Positions 16,670 to 23,903 of a stretch of DNA of 38,190 bases are shown in pieces. The notes beneath the pieces are model-generated. The model was not told the origin of the DNA. It searched no databases and saw nothing but the letters and a program-made list of their open reading frames with translations. The DNA is from Acidimicrobiales bacterium. GTDB taxonomy: Bacteria; Actinomycetota; Acidimicrobiia; Acidimicrobiales; SZUA-35. The stretch covers positions 1-38,190 of the forward strand of contig JAHDCV010000035.1 of the NCBI GenBank assembly GCA_020629695.1, in the 5' to 3' direction. Made by a program: the position numbers and the translations under genes. How positions within the stretch are numbered: the first letter of the stretch is position 1; each line of letters starts with the position of its first letter.

Positions 16670-16879
16670 TCAGTCGCTGAACGACGGCCGATCGCCGGAG
16701 CCGTCGCCACCGTCGTCGTCTTCGCCGCCGATCACGATGTCCCACCGGTCGAGGCAGTCCTTGCAGCGGTAGGGGAGCACCGTGCCGACCTCGAGCGGGC
16801 CGTCGCCCGGGAACCAGCCAAGCGGATAGCAGTTGCCGCCGCAGTCGACGCACACGATGACGGGATCTGGCTCGATCAT
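16670..16879 (-). CDS. Small Cys-rich zinc-ribbon-like protein
   Basis: A 69-residue protein with CVDCGGNC (Cys10, 13, 17) and CKDC (Cys39, 42), which look like two knuckles of a zinc ribbon, followed by an acidic Gly/Asp-rich tail. No named family recognised. Its ATG overlaps the stop of the ArsR-type regulator gene by four bases (ATGA), so it is translated from the regulator's transcript. It may be a metal-binding accessory of the regulator/transporter module, but that is inference from position only. Confidence 0.65.
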   Translation of the reverse strand: MIEPDPVIVCVDCGGNCYPLGWFPGDGPLEVGTVLPYRCKDCLDRWDIVIGGEDDDGGDGSGDRPSFSD

Positions 16880-17478
16880 GACGGGCCTCCGGGTTCAGGT
16901 TCGGGAAATGCGGCGAGCAGCATGGTCATCCGAATCGACTCGGGGCTCGGCTCCGATCGGAATTCTTCGGCGATGTCCCGCAGCCGGGTGAGGAGGTCCT
17001 CGACTCGGTGCGGGGGCAGGGTCAACTCGCCGAGGACCAACTCGGATCGTTCACGGAACCGCTCGGACGTGTCGGCCTCGACAAAGCGCTCGAACTCATG
17101 GCGGGCGACGTCGAACAGCGCAGCGGTGGCCCGAGCCGCCGCCCGGGGGTCGCCCTCGACGAGTTCCGGCGACAAACGGATCGACCGGGCGACAACCTGA
17201 TAGCGGGACTGCGTCGCCGAACCGCTCCGGCGGGTCGCGACAACGCGGATGAGGCCGGCCTCGGTCAGGCGATGGACGTGGTGGTAGAGGCGCGTCACCG
17301 GCACGTCGAGCTGGGCTGCGACCTCGGCCACCGAGGCCGGCTCGCCGAGCCGGCGGAGCAGCGCACCCCGGACGGGATGGGTGAGGTCGTCGAGCAACGT
17401 GAGATCGCCGAGCTCGAGGACCTCGGCGATCGGAGCGAGATCGGGCAGGTCGAGCCAACCCTCGTCGTTCGGCGCCAT
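16876..17478 (-). CDS. ArsR-type winged-helix transcriptional regulator
   Basis: A 200-residue regulator. The winged HTH occupies about residues 25-100. LTHPVRGALLRRLGEPASVAEVAAQL and VPVTRLYHHVHRLTEAGLI (shown in pieces) give the helix-turn-helix and recognition helix typical of the ArsR/HTH_20 group. The C-terminal half, about residues 105-195, is helical and probably forms the dimer/effector domain. No CxxC metal site is seen, so the inducer is probably organic rather than a metal. It is divergent from an MFS transporter, with two matching palindromes between them, which suggests a local autoregulated repressor. ATG 17478 lies 6 bases after a TACGCT element. Confidence 0.85.
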   Translation of the reverse strand: MAPNDEGWLDLPDLAPIAEVLELGDLTLLDDLTHPVRGALLRRLGEPASVAEVAAQLDVPVTRLYHHVHRLTEAGLIRVVATRRSGSATQSRYQVVARSIRLSPELVEGDPRAAARATAALFDVARHEFERFVEADTSERFRERSELVLGELTLPPHRVEDLLTRLRDIAEEFRSEPSPESIRMTMLLAAFPEPEPGGPS

Positions 17479-17484
17479 GAGGGG

Positions 17485-17490
17485 AGCGTA
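17485..17490 (-). promoter_or_regulatory. Predicted -10 of arsR-type gene, leaderless type
   Basis: TACGCT on the minus strand, 6 bases before ATG 17478. Its -35 position would abut operator copy 1. Confidence 0.4.
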
Positions 17491-17512
17491 GGTGCGTTGC
17501 CGGGCCGCGTTC

Positions 17513-17529
17513 GTTCAAATCACTTGAAC
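17513..17529. promoter_or_regulatory. Operator copy 1 (GTTCAA-N5-TTGAAC)
   Basis: A perfect inverted repeat, GTTCAA ATCAC TTGAAC. It lies between the divergent regulator and MFS genes, and its right arm (TTGAAC) sits at the expected -35 position for the MFS gene. A second copy is centred 23 bases away. Confidence 0.7.
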
Positions 17530-17536
17530 ATGTTGC

Positions 17537-17551
17537 TTCAATCCGCTTGAA
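17537..17551. promoter_or_regulatory. Operator copy 2 (TTCAA-N5-TTGAA)
   Basis: A perfect inverted repeat, TTCAA TCCGC TTGAA, with the same arms and spacer length as copy 1. It is centred 23 bases away (about two helical turns) and ends 8 bases before the MFS start codon. Its right arm overlaps the probable -10 (TTGAAT), so binding should block transcription. Confidence 0.7.
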
Positions 17552-17559
17552 TCAGGTCC

Positions 17560-18900
17560 ATGACCTCTTTCGCCACCTCTCCTCCTGCCCCCGGAGCACC
17601 GTCGTCTCCGGCCGACGACGAGCGTCGGCGACCCCCGCTCGATGCCCGGGTCGTGCGGCTCTGGATCGCCCAGACCGCCAGCGAGATCGGGACCGCGGCC
17701 TCCGGGGTCGCCGTCGCCGTCCACGTCTTCGTCGAGACCGGGAGTGGCTGGTGGCTCGGAGTCCTCGCGGGGATCGCCGCACTACCGGCGGTCCTCATCG
17801 CGCCGGCGCTGCGGCGGATCGATCGACGCGATCGTCGCTCGGTGGTGCTCGCCGCCGATGTCGCCGCCGTCGTGGCGGTGGTGATCGCCGGTGCAGTGTT
17901 GGCGCTCGATCGGGGTGGCCCGATCGCGCTCGTGGGGCTCGTCGCCGCGACGTCCGCAGCCCGAGCGGTCCAGGCCCCGGCCCTGGCGGCGATCTGGCCG
18001 TCGCTCGTGCCCGACGGCGCCATCGATCGGGTCAACGGCCTGAACCAGCTCACGGCGGCGACCGGCCTCGTGCTCGGGCCCCTCCTGGCGGCGGCGCTGT
18101 TGGGGCTCGGCGGACTGCACCTCGTCTTCGCCCTCGATGTCGTCGTGTCGCTGGTGGCGATCGTCGCAACGGCGCTTCTCGTACCGCCGTCGCTGGCCCC
18201 TGCCCGCCCGTCCGACGACGGGAGCTGGGCCGTTGCGCTCGAGTGGCTCCGGTCGGTCGCCGCACGTCCGGTGCGGGTGGTGCTCGGTGTGGTGCTGGTG
18301 TCGAACGGCGCCCTGGCGATGTTCAACGTGGCCACGCTGGCGCTGGCGACCGACGTGCTGGGCCCCACGCGGGTCGGGGTGCCGCTTGCTCTCGGTGGTG
18401 TCGCGATGCTCGTGTCGTCGGCCGTCGTCGGCGCTCGCGGGTTGCCCGCCGACCGTCGCCTCGCCGTGGCCGTCGGGATCGCAGGTGTGGGCGTCGGGTG
18501 CGTGATCACCGCGTCACGTCCCGCCGCCTGGTTGGTCGTGCTCGGTGTGGTGGTGTCGCTCGCCGCGGCCCCGCTCGTGGGGGCCGCCATCAGCACGGTG
18601 TGTCACGAGCGGGTGCCGCCGTCGATGTACGGCCGGGTGTTCGCCCTCCGGGGTGCCGTCGCCTCCGCCGTGGCGCCGGTGTCGTCTGTCGTCGCCGGTG
18701 GGCTCATGGCGGTCGTCGCGGCGCGGGTCGTCGCCTCCCCCGAACGGGGCCTCGGTGTCACAGTGATCGCCGTGCTCGGTGACGGTGTGGGTCGGGGCCC
18801 GGCCGCGGTGCTCGCGATCGTGGCGCTCGCGCTCGTCGCGGTGGCCGGCGTCGTGGCCCTCGGTCGTCCCTGGTCCGACGAAACCCGCACGTACACCTGA
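17560..18900 (+). CDS. MFS transporter, probable exporter
   Basis: A 446-residue protein with a cytoplasmic Pro/Ser-rich N-terminal tail (about 30 residues) and about 12 hydrophobic helices. An MFS-style basic loop, RRIDRRDRRSVVLAADV, lies between helices 2 and 3. The overall pattern resembles the MFS_3/EntS-like group of exporters, including the NQLTAATGLVLGPLLAAAL segment in helix 5. The adjacent regulator and twin operators suggest an inducible efflux system. The cargo is unknown. ATG 17560 is only 8 bases from the last operator arm and has no Shine-Dalgarno, so a leaderless transcript is likely. Confidence 0.85.
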   Translation: MTSFATSPPAPGAPSSPADDERRRPPLDARVVRLWIAQTASEIGTAASGVAVAVHVFVETGSGWWLGVLAGIAALPAVLIAPALRRIDRRDRRSVVLAADVAAVVAVVIAGAVLALDRGGPIALVGLVAATSAARAVQAPALAAIWPSLVPDGAIDRVNGLNQLTAATGLVLGPLLAAALLGLGGLHLVFALDVVVSLVAIVATALLVPPSLAPARPSDDGSWAVALEWLRSVAARPVRVVLGVVLVSNGALAMFNVATLALATDVLGPTRVGVPLALGGVAMLVSSAVVGARGLPADRRLAVAVGIAGVGVGCVITASRPAAWLVVLGVVVSLAAAPLVGAAISTVCHERVPPSMYGRVFALRGAVASAVAPVSSVVAGGLMAVVAARVVASPERGLGVTVIAVLGDGVGRGPAAVLAIVALALVAVAGVVALGRPWSDETRTYT

Positions 18901-18919
18901 CGGAATCGACCGTTTGGCG

Positions 18920-18950
18920 TGCGAGTTTCCCCAGCTGCTCGGAACTCGCA
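18920..18950 (+). terminator. Hairpin downstream of MFS gene
   Basis: TGCGAGTT (18920-18927) pairs with AACTCGCA (18943-18950). Two further CC/GG pairs can form past a single bulged T. No U-tract is present. Confidence 0.45.
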
Positions 18951-18954
18951 TGTG

Positions 18955-18976
18955 GATCGGTCGTCTCCAACCGATC
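18955..18976 (+). terminator. Second hairpin before rsmD
   Basis: GATCGGT (18955-18961) and ACCGATC (18970-18976) form a perfect 7-base stem with an 8-base loop. It follows the previous hairpin directly. Together they separate the MFS gene from the rsmD promoter. Confidence 0.4.
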
Positions 18977-19012
18977 GGCGTGTGGGTTCCGGAGCCGATG
19001 GATCGAGGTGGA

Positions 19013-19018
19013 TAGCCT
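19013..19018 (+). promoter_or_regulatory. Predicted -10 of rsmD, leaderless type
   Basis: TAGCCT with 8 bases to ATG 19027. It supports this start over the longer open frame from 18919. Confidence 0.4.
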
Positions 19019-19026
19019 CGGCCCCG

Positions 19027-19605
19027 ATGCGCATCATCTCCGGTTCGGCTCGAGGTCGACCGCTCCGAGGGCCCGACGGGCAGGGAACCCGTCCGATCAC
19101 CGATCGGGCGAAAGAGGGCATCTTCAACATGCTCCTGCCGCTGGTCGACCTCGACGGGGCCGAGGTGGTGGACCTCTACGCCGGGAGCGGGTCGTTCGGC
19201 CTCGAGTGTCTGAGTCGTGGGGCCGGACGAGTCACGTTCGTCGAGCAGGCGCGGCCGGCGCTCGCTGCTCTCCGGCACAACATCGACACCCTCGGCTTCG
19301 CCGACCGGTCCCGGGTGTTGGTGGGTCCGGTCGCCGTGCACGGGCCCGCGCTCGGTGCCGTCGATCTCGCGTTCTGTGATCCGCCCTATGCCGACGATCC
19401 ATGGTCCGGATTGTTCGAGATGCTCCGTGCCGATGTCGTGGTCGGCCATGCCGAGCGCTCGATCCCGCTACCGGTGGGTTGGATCGAGCTCCGACGGCGT
19501 GAGTACGGCCGGGCGAAGATCCTGATCGCAGAGCCCGACGTCGTGACGCTCGCACCGGACGCGAACCAGACCGAGGCCCCGGATCCAGAAGTTCCTGGCC
19601 GATAG
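19027..19605 (+). CDS. rsmD: 16S rRNA (guanine(966)-N2)-methyltransferase RsmD
   Basis: A 192-residue class I SAM methyltransferase. The N-terminal MRIISGSARGRPL and the segment TRPITDRAKEGIFN are RsmD hallmarks. The SAM-binding motif is VVDLYAGSGSFGLE (47-60), and the N6/N2-type catalytic motif is DPPY (118-121) in FCDPPYADDP. It methylates G966 of 16S rRNA during 30S assembly. ATG 19027 gives the conserved N-terminus. Upstream in-frame codons to 18919 lie over terminator hairpins and are not coding. The rsmD-coaD order is conserved across actinobacteria. Confidence 0.95.
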   Translation: MRIISGSARGRPLRGPDGQGTRPITDRAKEGIFNMLLPLVDLDGAEVVDLYAGSGSFGLECLSRGAGRVTFVEQARPALAALRHNIDTLGFADRSRVLVGPVAVHGPALGAVDLAFCDPPYADDPWSGLFEMLRADVVVGHAERSIPLPVGWIELRRREYGRAKILIAEPDVVTLAPDANQTEAPDPEVPGR

Positions 19606-19630
19606 TCCACACACGTGGTGGTCGTCTGAC

Positions 19631-19636
19631 TACAGT
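19631..19636 (+). promoter_or_regulatory. Possible -10 upstream of coaD
   Basis: TACAGT in the 78-base rsmD-coaD gap. It would give a leader of about 40 bases before ATG 19684. Confidence 0.25.
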
Positions 19637-19683
19637 GAGCGTCGGAGTTGTCGGGGCAGACCGACTCGTTCACGGACGCCCTC

Positions 19684-20184
19684 ATGACCACCGCCTTCTA
19701 CCCGGGATCCTTCGACCCGATCCACCGTGGCCATCTCACGGTCATCGCGGTCGCGGCCGCCGTGTTCGACCGTGTGATCGTCGGGGTCGGCTACAACGCC
19801 GACAAGCCTTCCGGCATGTTCACGCCCGACGATCGTGCCGAGATGATCCGGGCATCGGTGGCCACGCTCGACCCGATCATCGCCCGGGAACTCGGTGAGA
19901 TCGTCGCCGTCACCTTCACCGGGCTCGCCACCGTCGCCGCGGCATCGCAAGGTGCCGACACCCTCGTCAAGGGAGTGCGGGGCGCGGTCGACCTGTCCGA
20001 CGAGATGCAGCAGGCCGACATGAATCTGCGCAGCGGCGGCATGCCGACGCTGCTCGTGCCGGCCACCGGCCCCGATGCTCTCGTGTCCTCTCGCTACGTC
20101 CGCGACATCGCCCGCCTCGGTGGTGACGTGTCGGGTGTCGTACCGGAACCCGTCCTCCGTCGTCTCCAGGAGATCACCTCATGA
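19684..20184 (+). CDS. coaD: Phosphopantetheine adenylyltransferase
   Basis: A 166-residue nucleotidyltransferase catalysing the penultimate step of coenzyme A synthesis (4'-phosphopantetheine plus ATP to dephospho-CoA). The N-terminal FYPGSFDPIHRGHL contains the HxGH nucleotide-binding motif (His14, Gly16, His17), VKGVRGAVD is the substrate-binding loop, and the C-terminal SSRYVRDIARLGGDVSGVVP matches the ISSSxVRE region. ATG 19684 fits the family N-terminus exactly; the upstream extension to 19648 has no similarity. Its stop overlaps the start of the SepIVA-like gene (ATGA). Confidence 0.96.
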   Translation: MTTAFYPGSFDPIHRGHLTVIAVAAAVFDRVIVGVGYNADKPSGMFTPDDRAEMIRASVATLDPIIARELGEIVAVTFTGLATVAAASQGADTLVKGVRGAVDLSDEMQQADMNLRSGGMPTLLVPATGPDALVSSRYVRDIARLGGDVSGVVPEPVLRRLQEITS

Positions 20185-20729
20185 CCGTCGTCGACCCGTT
20201 CGAACAGCTCGCCGCCGATCCCTATCGGGAGCCCGACACCGACGTCCTCCTGGACGAGGCGATCCAACTCCTCGCCGATGCCCGGACCTCCACGATGGGT
20301 TCGAGCATCAAGATCGATCGCGACGAGTTGCTCGGTCTCCTGCTCGAGGTGCGGGAGCGCCTTCCGGAGGAGCTGCGCTCGGCCCGCTGGTTGCTGAAGG
20401 AGCGTGAGGACTTCATCCGCCGTGCTCGGGGTGAGCGCGACGAGATCATCAATCAGGGGCGCCGGACCGTGGAGGGCCTGATCGAGCGTCAGGCCGTGGT
20501 GCGAGCCGCCGAGGCGCGGGCCCGCCAGGTGGTGGCCGAGGCCGAAGCCGAGACCCGACTGCTGCGCCGCCAGACCGAGGACTACTGCGATCGGAAACTC
20601 GCCGGATTCGAGCAGCTCCTCGCCCGGACCCAGTCGACGATCGCCCAGGGCCGTGATCGTCTGCTGGGCCAGGCGTCGCTCGAGAACAGTCCGCCGCCAC
20701 CGCCGGCGTCGCCCCTCGAGCTGGACTGA
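20181..20729 (+). CDS. SepIVA-like (DivIVA-family) coiled-coil protein
   Basis: A 182-residue coiled-coil protein. DELLGLLLEVRERLPEEL, the basic RRARGERDEIINQGRR region and the C-terminal DYCDRKLAGFEQLLARTQS, then IAQGRDRL, line up with mycobacterial SepIVA, whose end reads YVDNKLAEFEEFL and then VGRGRHQL. SepIVA is an essential division/elongation coordinator in mycobacteria. This version is shorter (mycobacterial SepIVA is about 245 residues) because the central heptad stretch (here about 65-150) is reduced. The tail is Pro-rich. The ATGA overlap with coaD implies co-translation. It is soluble and presumably membrane-associated through partners. Confidence 0.75.
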   Translation: MTVVDPFEQLAADPYREPDTDVLLDEAIQLLADARTSTMGSSIKIDRDELLGLLLEVRERLPEELRSARWLLKEREDFIRRARGERDEIINQGRRTVEGLIERQAVVRAAEARARQVVAEAEAETRLLRRQTEDYCDRKLAGFEQLLARTQSTIAQGRDRLLGQASLENSPPPPPASPLELD

Positions 20730-20775
20730 CCCACCGGGATCGGCGTCGCGTCATCCGGACGGCAGACTCGTGCCC

Positions 20776-21309
20776 ATGGCACGTGCTCCTCGCCTCACGA
20801 TCGACGTCACGGATCTCCGTCGACGTCTCGGCCAACGCCGCGACGTCGAGGTCGACCTCGACCTCGACCCCATCCAGGTGGTCGAGACTCGGTCCGCCGG
20901 TGGTCCCGTGACGGGGATGCTGGTGGTGGAGTCGATCGAACGTGGCGTGCGCGTCACGGGCGAGATCGAGCTCGGTTGGGTCGGCGAGTGTCGTCGGTGC
21001 CTCGACGAGGTGGAGGGATCGGCCACCGGTTCGATCGACGAGATCTTCCAGGTCGACGCTCCCGACGACGGTGACCTGCGTGACTTCGACGGAGAACTCG
21101 TGGATCTCGTTCCGGTCGTGACCGAGACGGTCGCGTTCAGCCTGCCGCTCGCGCCGCTGTGTCGATCCGACTGCCCCGGCCCGGATCCGGAGCGCTACCC
21201 GACCACCACCGAAGCCGAGCTGGAGGCCGAGGCGGCCGCGGCTCCGCCGGTGGCCGACCCCCGCTGGGCCGCTCTGGCCGAACTGGACCTCCGGGAAGAA
21301 CCCGGGTGA
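20776..21309 (+). CDS. YceD/DUF177 family protein
   Basis: A 177-residue DUF177 protein, the partner usually encoded upstream of rpmF. Visible family features are the N-terminal LTIDVTDLRRRLG, the cysteine pairs ECRRCLDEV (Cys72, 75) and LCRSDCPG (Cys129, 133), a GELVDLVPVVTETV strand, and the C-terminal DPRWAALAEL. The family is linked to ribosome/23S rRNA homeostasis in bacteria and plants; its chemistry is unsettled. ATG 20776 gives the standard N-terminus. The open frame upstream to 20653 overlaps the SepIVA-like gene and is not used. Confidence 0.88.
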   Translation: MARAPRLTIDVTDLRRRLGQRRDVEVDLDLDPIQVVETRSAGGPVTGMLVVESIERGVRVTGEIELGWVGECRRCLDEVEGSATGSIDEIFQVDAPDDGDLRDFDGELVDLVPVVTETVAFSLPLAPLCRSDCPGPDPERYPTTTEAELEAEAAAAPPVADPRWAALAELDLREEPG

Positions 21310-21338
21310 GGGGTGTCGGCACCGCCGACGTGCCCCGC

Positions 21339-21344
21339 TAGCCT
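21339..21344 (+). promoter_or_regulatory. Possible -10 upstream of rpmF
   Basis: TAGCCT in the 116-base yceD-rpmF gap. It predicts a leader of about 75 bases. rpmF itself has a GAGAGAG ribosome-binding stretch (21412-21418). Confidence 0.3.
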
Positions 21345-21425
21345 CCATCAGTCGCACGGTGGGTTCGCGACGAGGCCGATTCCCGTCGACACCGCTGCCG
21401 ACCGAGACCCTGAGAGAGCTCCACG

Positions 21426-21605
21426 ATGGCTGTTCCCAAGAAGAAGAAGTCCAAGGCCAAGACCCGGAGCCGTCGGGCTGCCGCCTGGAAGGTGTCGGCT
21501 CCGTCCCGCTCGACCTGTGATCGCTGCGGCTCGGTGAAGCTGCCGCACCGGGTGTGCGCGTCCTGCGGTTGGTACAAGGGCCGTCAGGCCATCGACGTCG
21601 ACTGA
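21426..21605 (+). CDS. rpmF: 50S ribosomal protein L32
   Basis: A 59-residue basic ribosomal protein. The N-terminal MAVPKKKKSK and RSRRAAAWK are diagnostic for bL32. A zinc-ribbon of the Cys-plus type is intact: Cys31-x2-Cys34 and Cys44-x2-Cys47. It is part of the large subunit near the peptidyl-transferase exit region. It follows yceD and precedes plsX, the classic yceD-rpmF-plsX order that links ribosome and lipid synthesis genes. It has a clear ribosome-binding site 7 bases before ATG. Confidence 0.97.
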   Translation: MAVPKKKKSKAKTRSRRAAAWKVSAPSRSTCDRCGSVKLPHRVCASCGWYKGRQAIDVD

Positions 21606-21642
21606 TCCCGGGCACGCTTCTCTTCCGGCGTCCCCTGATCCC

Positions 21643-22632
21643 ATGAGCACGCTGCCCGTCGCCGTCGATGCCATGGGTGGCGATCACGCGCCCGAACGGA
21701 ACATCGCCGCTGCGGTCGCCGCAGCCTCCGAGGGTGCCAACGTCCTGCTCGTCGGCGATCCGGACCGCCTCGGTGACGACCACGGACTTCCCGTGCACCC
21801 GGCGTCCGAGGTCATTCCGATGGACGCCGATCCGGCCACGGCCGTGCGGAGGTACAAGGACTCCTCCGTCGTTCGCTGTGCCGAGCTGGTGCGCGACGGA
21901 GTGGCCTCCTCGATGTTGTCGGCCGGCAACACCGGCGCGGCGATGGCGTCGTCGCTGTTGCGGATGGGGCGGATCAAGGGCATCGCCCGGCCGGCGATCG
22001 CGATCCCGTTCCCCGTGGACGGTCGCCATCCGTGCGTGCTGCTCGACTGCGGTGCCAACGCCGAGTGCCAGCCCGAGTGGCTGGTCCAGTTCGGTCAGAT
22101 GGGCGCCGTGTACAGCCGGGTGCGCTTCGGGATCGACCAGCCGCGGGTCGGTGTGTTGACGATCGGCGAGGAGGCCGGCAAGGGCAACTCGCTCGTCAAG
22201 GAGACCGTCGCGCTGATGGAAGCCGGCGGCTGGGAAGACGCCTGCGGTGCGGTGTACGGGGGCAACATCGAAGGCCGCGATCTCATGGTCGACGTCGCCG
22301 AGGTCGCGGTCTGCGACGGCTTCACCGGCAACGTCGTGCTGAAGTCGCTCGAGGGTGGCGTCGGGTCGGCGCTCGACCGCATCCGGGCTGCGATGCAGGC
22401 GACGCCCGAGGCAGCGGCCGCCGCGGCGATCCTCGAGCCGTACCTCGATCCGGTGTTCGACGTGCTCGACGTCAACAACACGGGATCGGCCCTGTTGCTC
22501 GGGGTCCGAGGCGTGTCGATGATCAGCCACGGATCGTCGAGCGTGCATGCACTCACCCGGGGGATCCACACCGCCGAGTCGATGGTCGCCGAAGGCATCG
22601 TCGAGCAACTGCGGGACATCGTCGGGTCGTGA
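21643..22632 (+). CDS. plsX: Phosphate acyltransferase PlsX
   Basis: A 329-residue enzyme that converts acyl-ACP and phosphate to acyl-phosphate, the first step of the PlsX/PlsY route to phosphatidic acid. Hallmarks are AVDAMGGDHAPE at the N-terminus, AGNTGAAMASSLL, DCGANAEC, GEEAGKGNSLVKE, GNIEGRDLM, CDGFTGNVVLKSLEG and HGSSS near the C-terminus. The length is normal. It overlaps the next gene by four bases (GTGA), and acpP, encoding the carrier of its substrate, lies one gene further on. Confidence 0.97.
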   Translation: MSTLPVAVDAMGGDHAPERNIAAAVAAASEGANVLLVGDPDRLGDDHGLPVHPASEVIPMDADPATAVRRYKDSSVVRCAELVRDGVASSMLSAGNTGAAMASSLLRMGRIKGIARPAIAIPFPVDGRHPCVLLDCGANAECQPEWLVQFGQMGAVYSRVRFGIDQPRVGVLTIGEEAGKGNSLVKETVALMEAGGWEDACGAVYGGNIEGRDLMVDVAEVAVCDGFTGNVVLKSLEGGVGSALDRIRAAMQATPEAAAAAAILEPYLDPVFDVLDVNNTGSALLLGVRGVSMISHGSSSVHALTRGIHTAESMVAEGIVEQLRDIVGS

Positions 22633-23519
22633 GCGCCACGGCCTCGCCGAACGACGAATCGTCGTCGGGGGAGGTTCCGCCCGCTGCGTCGGGTGCGGTG
22701 GTCTTCGACGAGCTCGACGAGAAGCTGGCGGCCTTCCACGCCTTCCGGAAATCCGATTCGGAGACGGCGGACGACCTGCTCGAGTCGCTCGGGGCCTCGG
22801 GTGAGGTGGACCGGGACATCATGCTCGAGCTGGCCGCACCCCGCCCGCTCGGTCATCCCGACCGCTTCCTCCGATCGCACACGTTGGTCGTCCGGGCACT
22901 CGAGGTGCTCGACCGCAACGGCGCGCGTGGCGTCCGGGTCGACAGTCGGTGGCTCGGACCTCTCCGACCCGTCGCCGGATTCTTCGTGCAGCAGGTGACG
23001 CACTTCATCGTCCGTCAGTACGTCTCGACCGTGGTCGATCACCTCCAGCGGCTCTATGCCCGCCGCGAGGCCAACTGCCTGCCCGACGACGACCAACGGT
23101 TGCTGCTGACCCGGGCCCGGCGCCACATCGATCGGATCGCACCCGGCTTCAAGCGGAACCCCCTGGGGGTCCCGACGTTCCTGCTCGGCGGCGCCGTGCT
23201 CTCGACGGTCATCTCCGTCATCCAGCAGGCGTTGCTCGCCACGTTGAGCAACCCGATCGTCCGGGTGGTCGTCGTCGTGGTCGGGTTCGCGTTGATCGCC
23301 GGTGTGGGCTGGGCGGTGTTGCGGGGCGCGGCCGCGGCTCGTCGACGGATCAATCTCACCATCGACGAGCCACTCACGGCGCTCTACCAGGTCGTCGGCA
23401 GATGCGGGGACCCGCCCCGCGATCATGCACAGATCTTCGCCCTCATCGCGACGGCGATCATCCTGGTCGTGGGCTTCATCGCCCCGATCGGCATCGGACT
23501 CTCCTGGCTGCTGGGCTGA
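22629..23519 (+). CDS. Membrane protein of unknown function between plsX and acpP
   Basis: A 296-residue protein not assigned to a named family. A soluble, charged N-terminal half (about 1-165) contains VVDHLQRLYARREANCLPDDDQR and other amphipathic helices. The C-terminal half has three hydrophobic segments (about 180-205, 212-234 and 272-294). GTG 22629 overlaps the plsX stop (GTGA), and upstream codons in the same frame are a shadow of plsX. Its strict coupling to plsX and proximity to acpP suggest a role in phospholipid synthesis or in placing PlsX at the membrane, which is inference only. Confidence 0.7.
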   Translation: MSATASPNDESSSGEVPPAASGAVVFDELDEKLAAFHAFRKSDSETADDLLESLGASGEVDRDIMLELAAPRPLGHPDRFLRSHTLVVRALEVLDRNGARGVRVDSRWLGPLRPVAGFFVQQVTHFIVRQYVSTVVDHLQRLYARREANCLPDDDQRLLLTRARRHIDRIAPGFKRNPLGVPTFLLGGAVLSTVISVIQQALLATLSNPIVRVVVVVVGFALIAGVGWAVLRGAAAARRRINLTIDEPLTALYQVVGRCGDPPRDHAQIFALIATAIILVVGFIAPIGIGLSWLLG

Positions 23520-23566
23520 GGCCACGTCCACGCACCGCATCCCGCCTGAGCAGGGAAGAACAGCGG

Positions 23567-23572
23567 TACACT
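23567..23572 (+). promoter_or_regulatory. Possible -10 upstream of acpP
   Basis: TACACT, predicting a leader of about 25 bases that includes an AGGAGC ribosome-binding site (23593-23598). Confidence 0.35.
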
Positions 23573-23603
23573 CGGGCGCCGTTCGGAGCAACAGGAGCGT
23601 GTC

Positions 23604-23903
23604 GTGCCGGCGGAGACCCACATGGAACAGTCGCCCATGAGCCGTGACGATGTCGTCAATCTCGTCAAGGACCGTTTGGCGGACATCCTCGAGATCGAGC
23701 CGTCGGAGATCGCCGAGGGCGACTCGTTCGCGGATGACCTCGAAGCCGACTCCCTCGCGCTCATCGAGCTGGTCGAGGCCCTCGAAGAGGAGCTGTCCGA
23801 CCGGACCGTCGGCTTCCGGATCGAGGACGAGGATCTGCAGGACCTGAAGTCGGTGCGAGACGCCGTCGACTACGTGCACGGCCAGGTCGGGTCGTCGTCC
23901 TGA
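23604..23903 (+). CDS. acpP: Acyl carrier protein
   Basis: A 99-residue acidic four-helix carrier protein for fatty acid synthesis. The phosphopantetheine attachment site is Ser50 in EADSLALIELV, and helices 2 and 3 are strongly acidic, as usual. The GTG at 23604 has AGGAGC five bases upstream. An ATG at 23622, with GGAG upstream, would give a 93-residue protein and is a real alternative. It lies one gene after plsX and directly before rnc, the order seen in many bacteria. Confidence 0.95.
   Translation: MPAETHMEQSPMSRDDVVNLVKDRLADILEIEPSEIAEGDSFADDLEADSLALIELVEALEEELSDRTVGFRIEDEDLQDLKSVRDAVDYVHGQVGSSS

Noticed and set aside
14128-16710. 860-residue open frame opposite recG
   Set aside because: Covers recG completely, is rich in His/Arg/Asp and has no recognisable motif, while recG has every helicase motif.
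19606-19683. Small inverted repeats in the rsmD-coaD gap
   Set aside because: Only 4-5 base arms, which is no more than expected by chance in such GC-rich DNA.
20449-22608. 719-residue open frame opposite the yceD-rpmF-plsX region
   Set aside because: Runs across four well-supported genes on the other strand, and its composition is Arg/Gly/Asp low-complexity.
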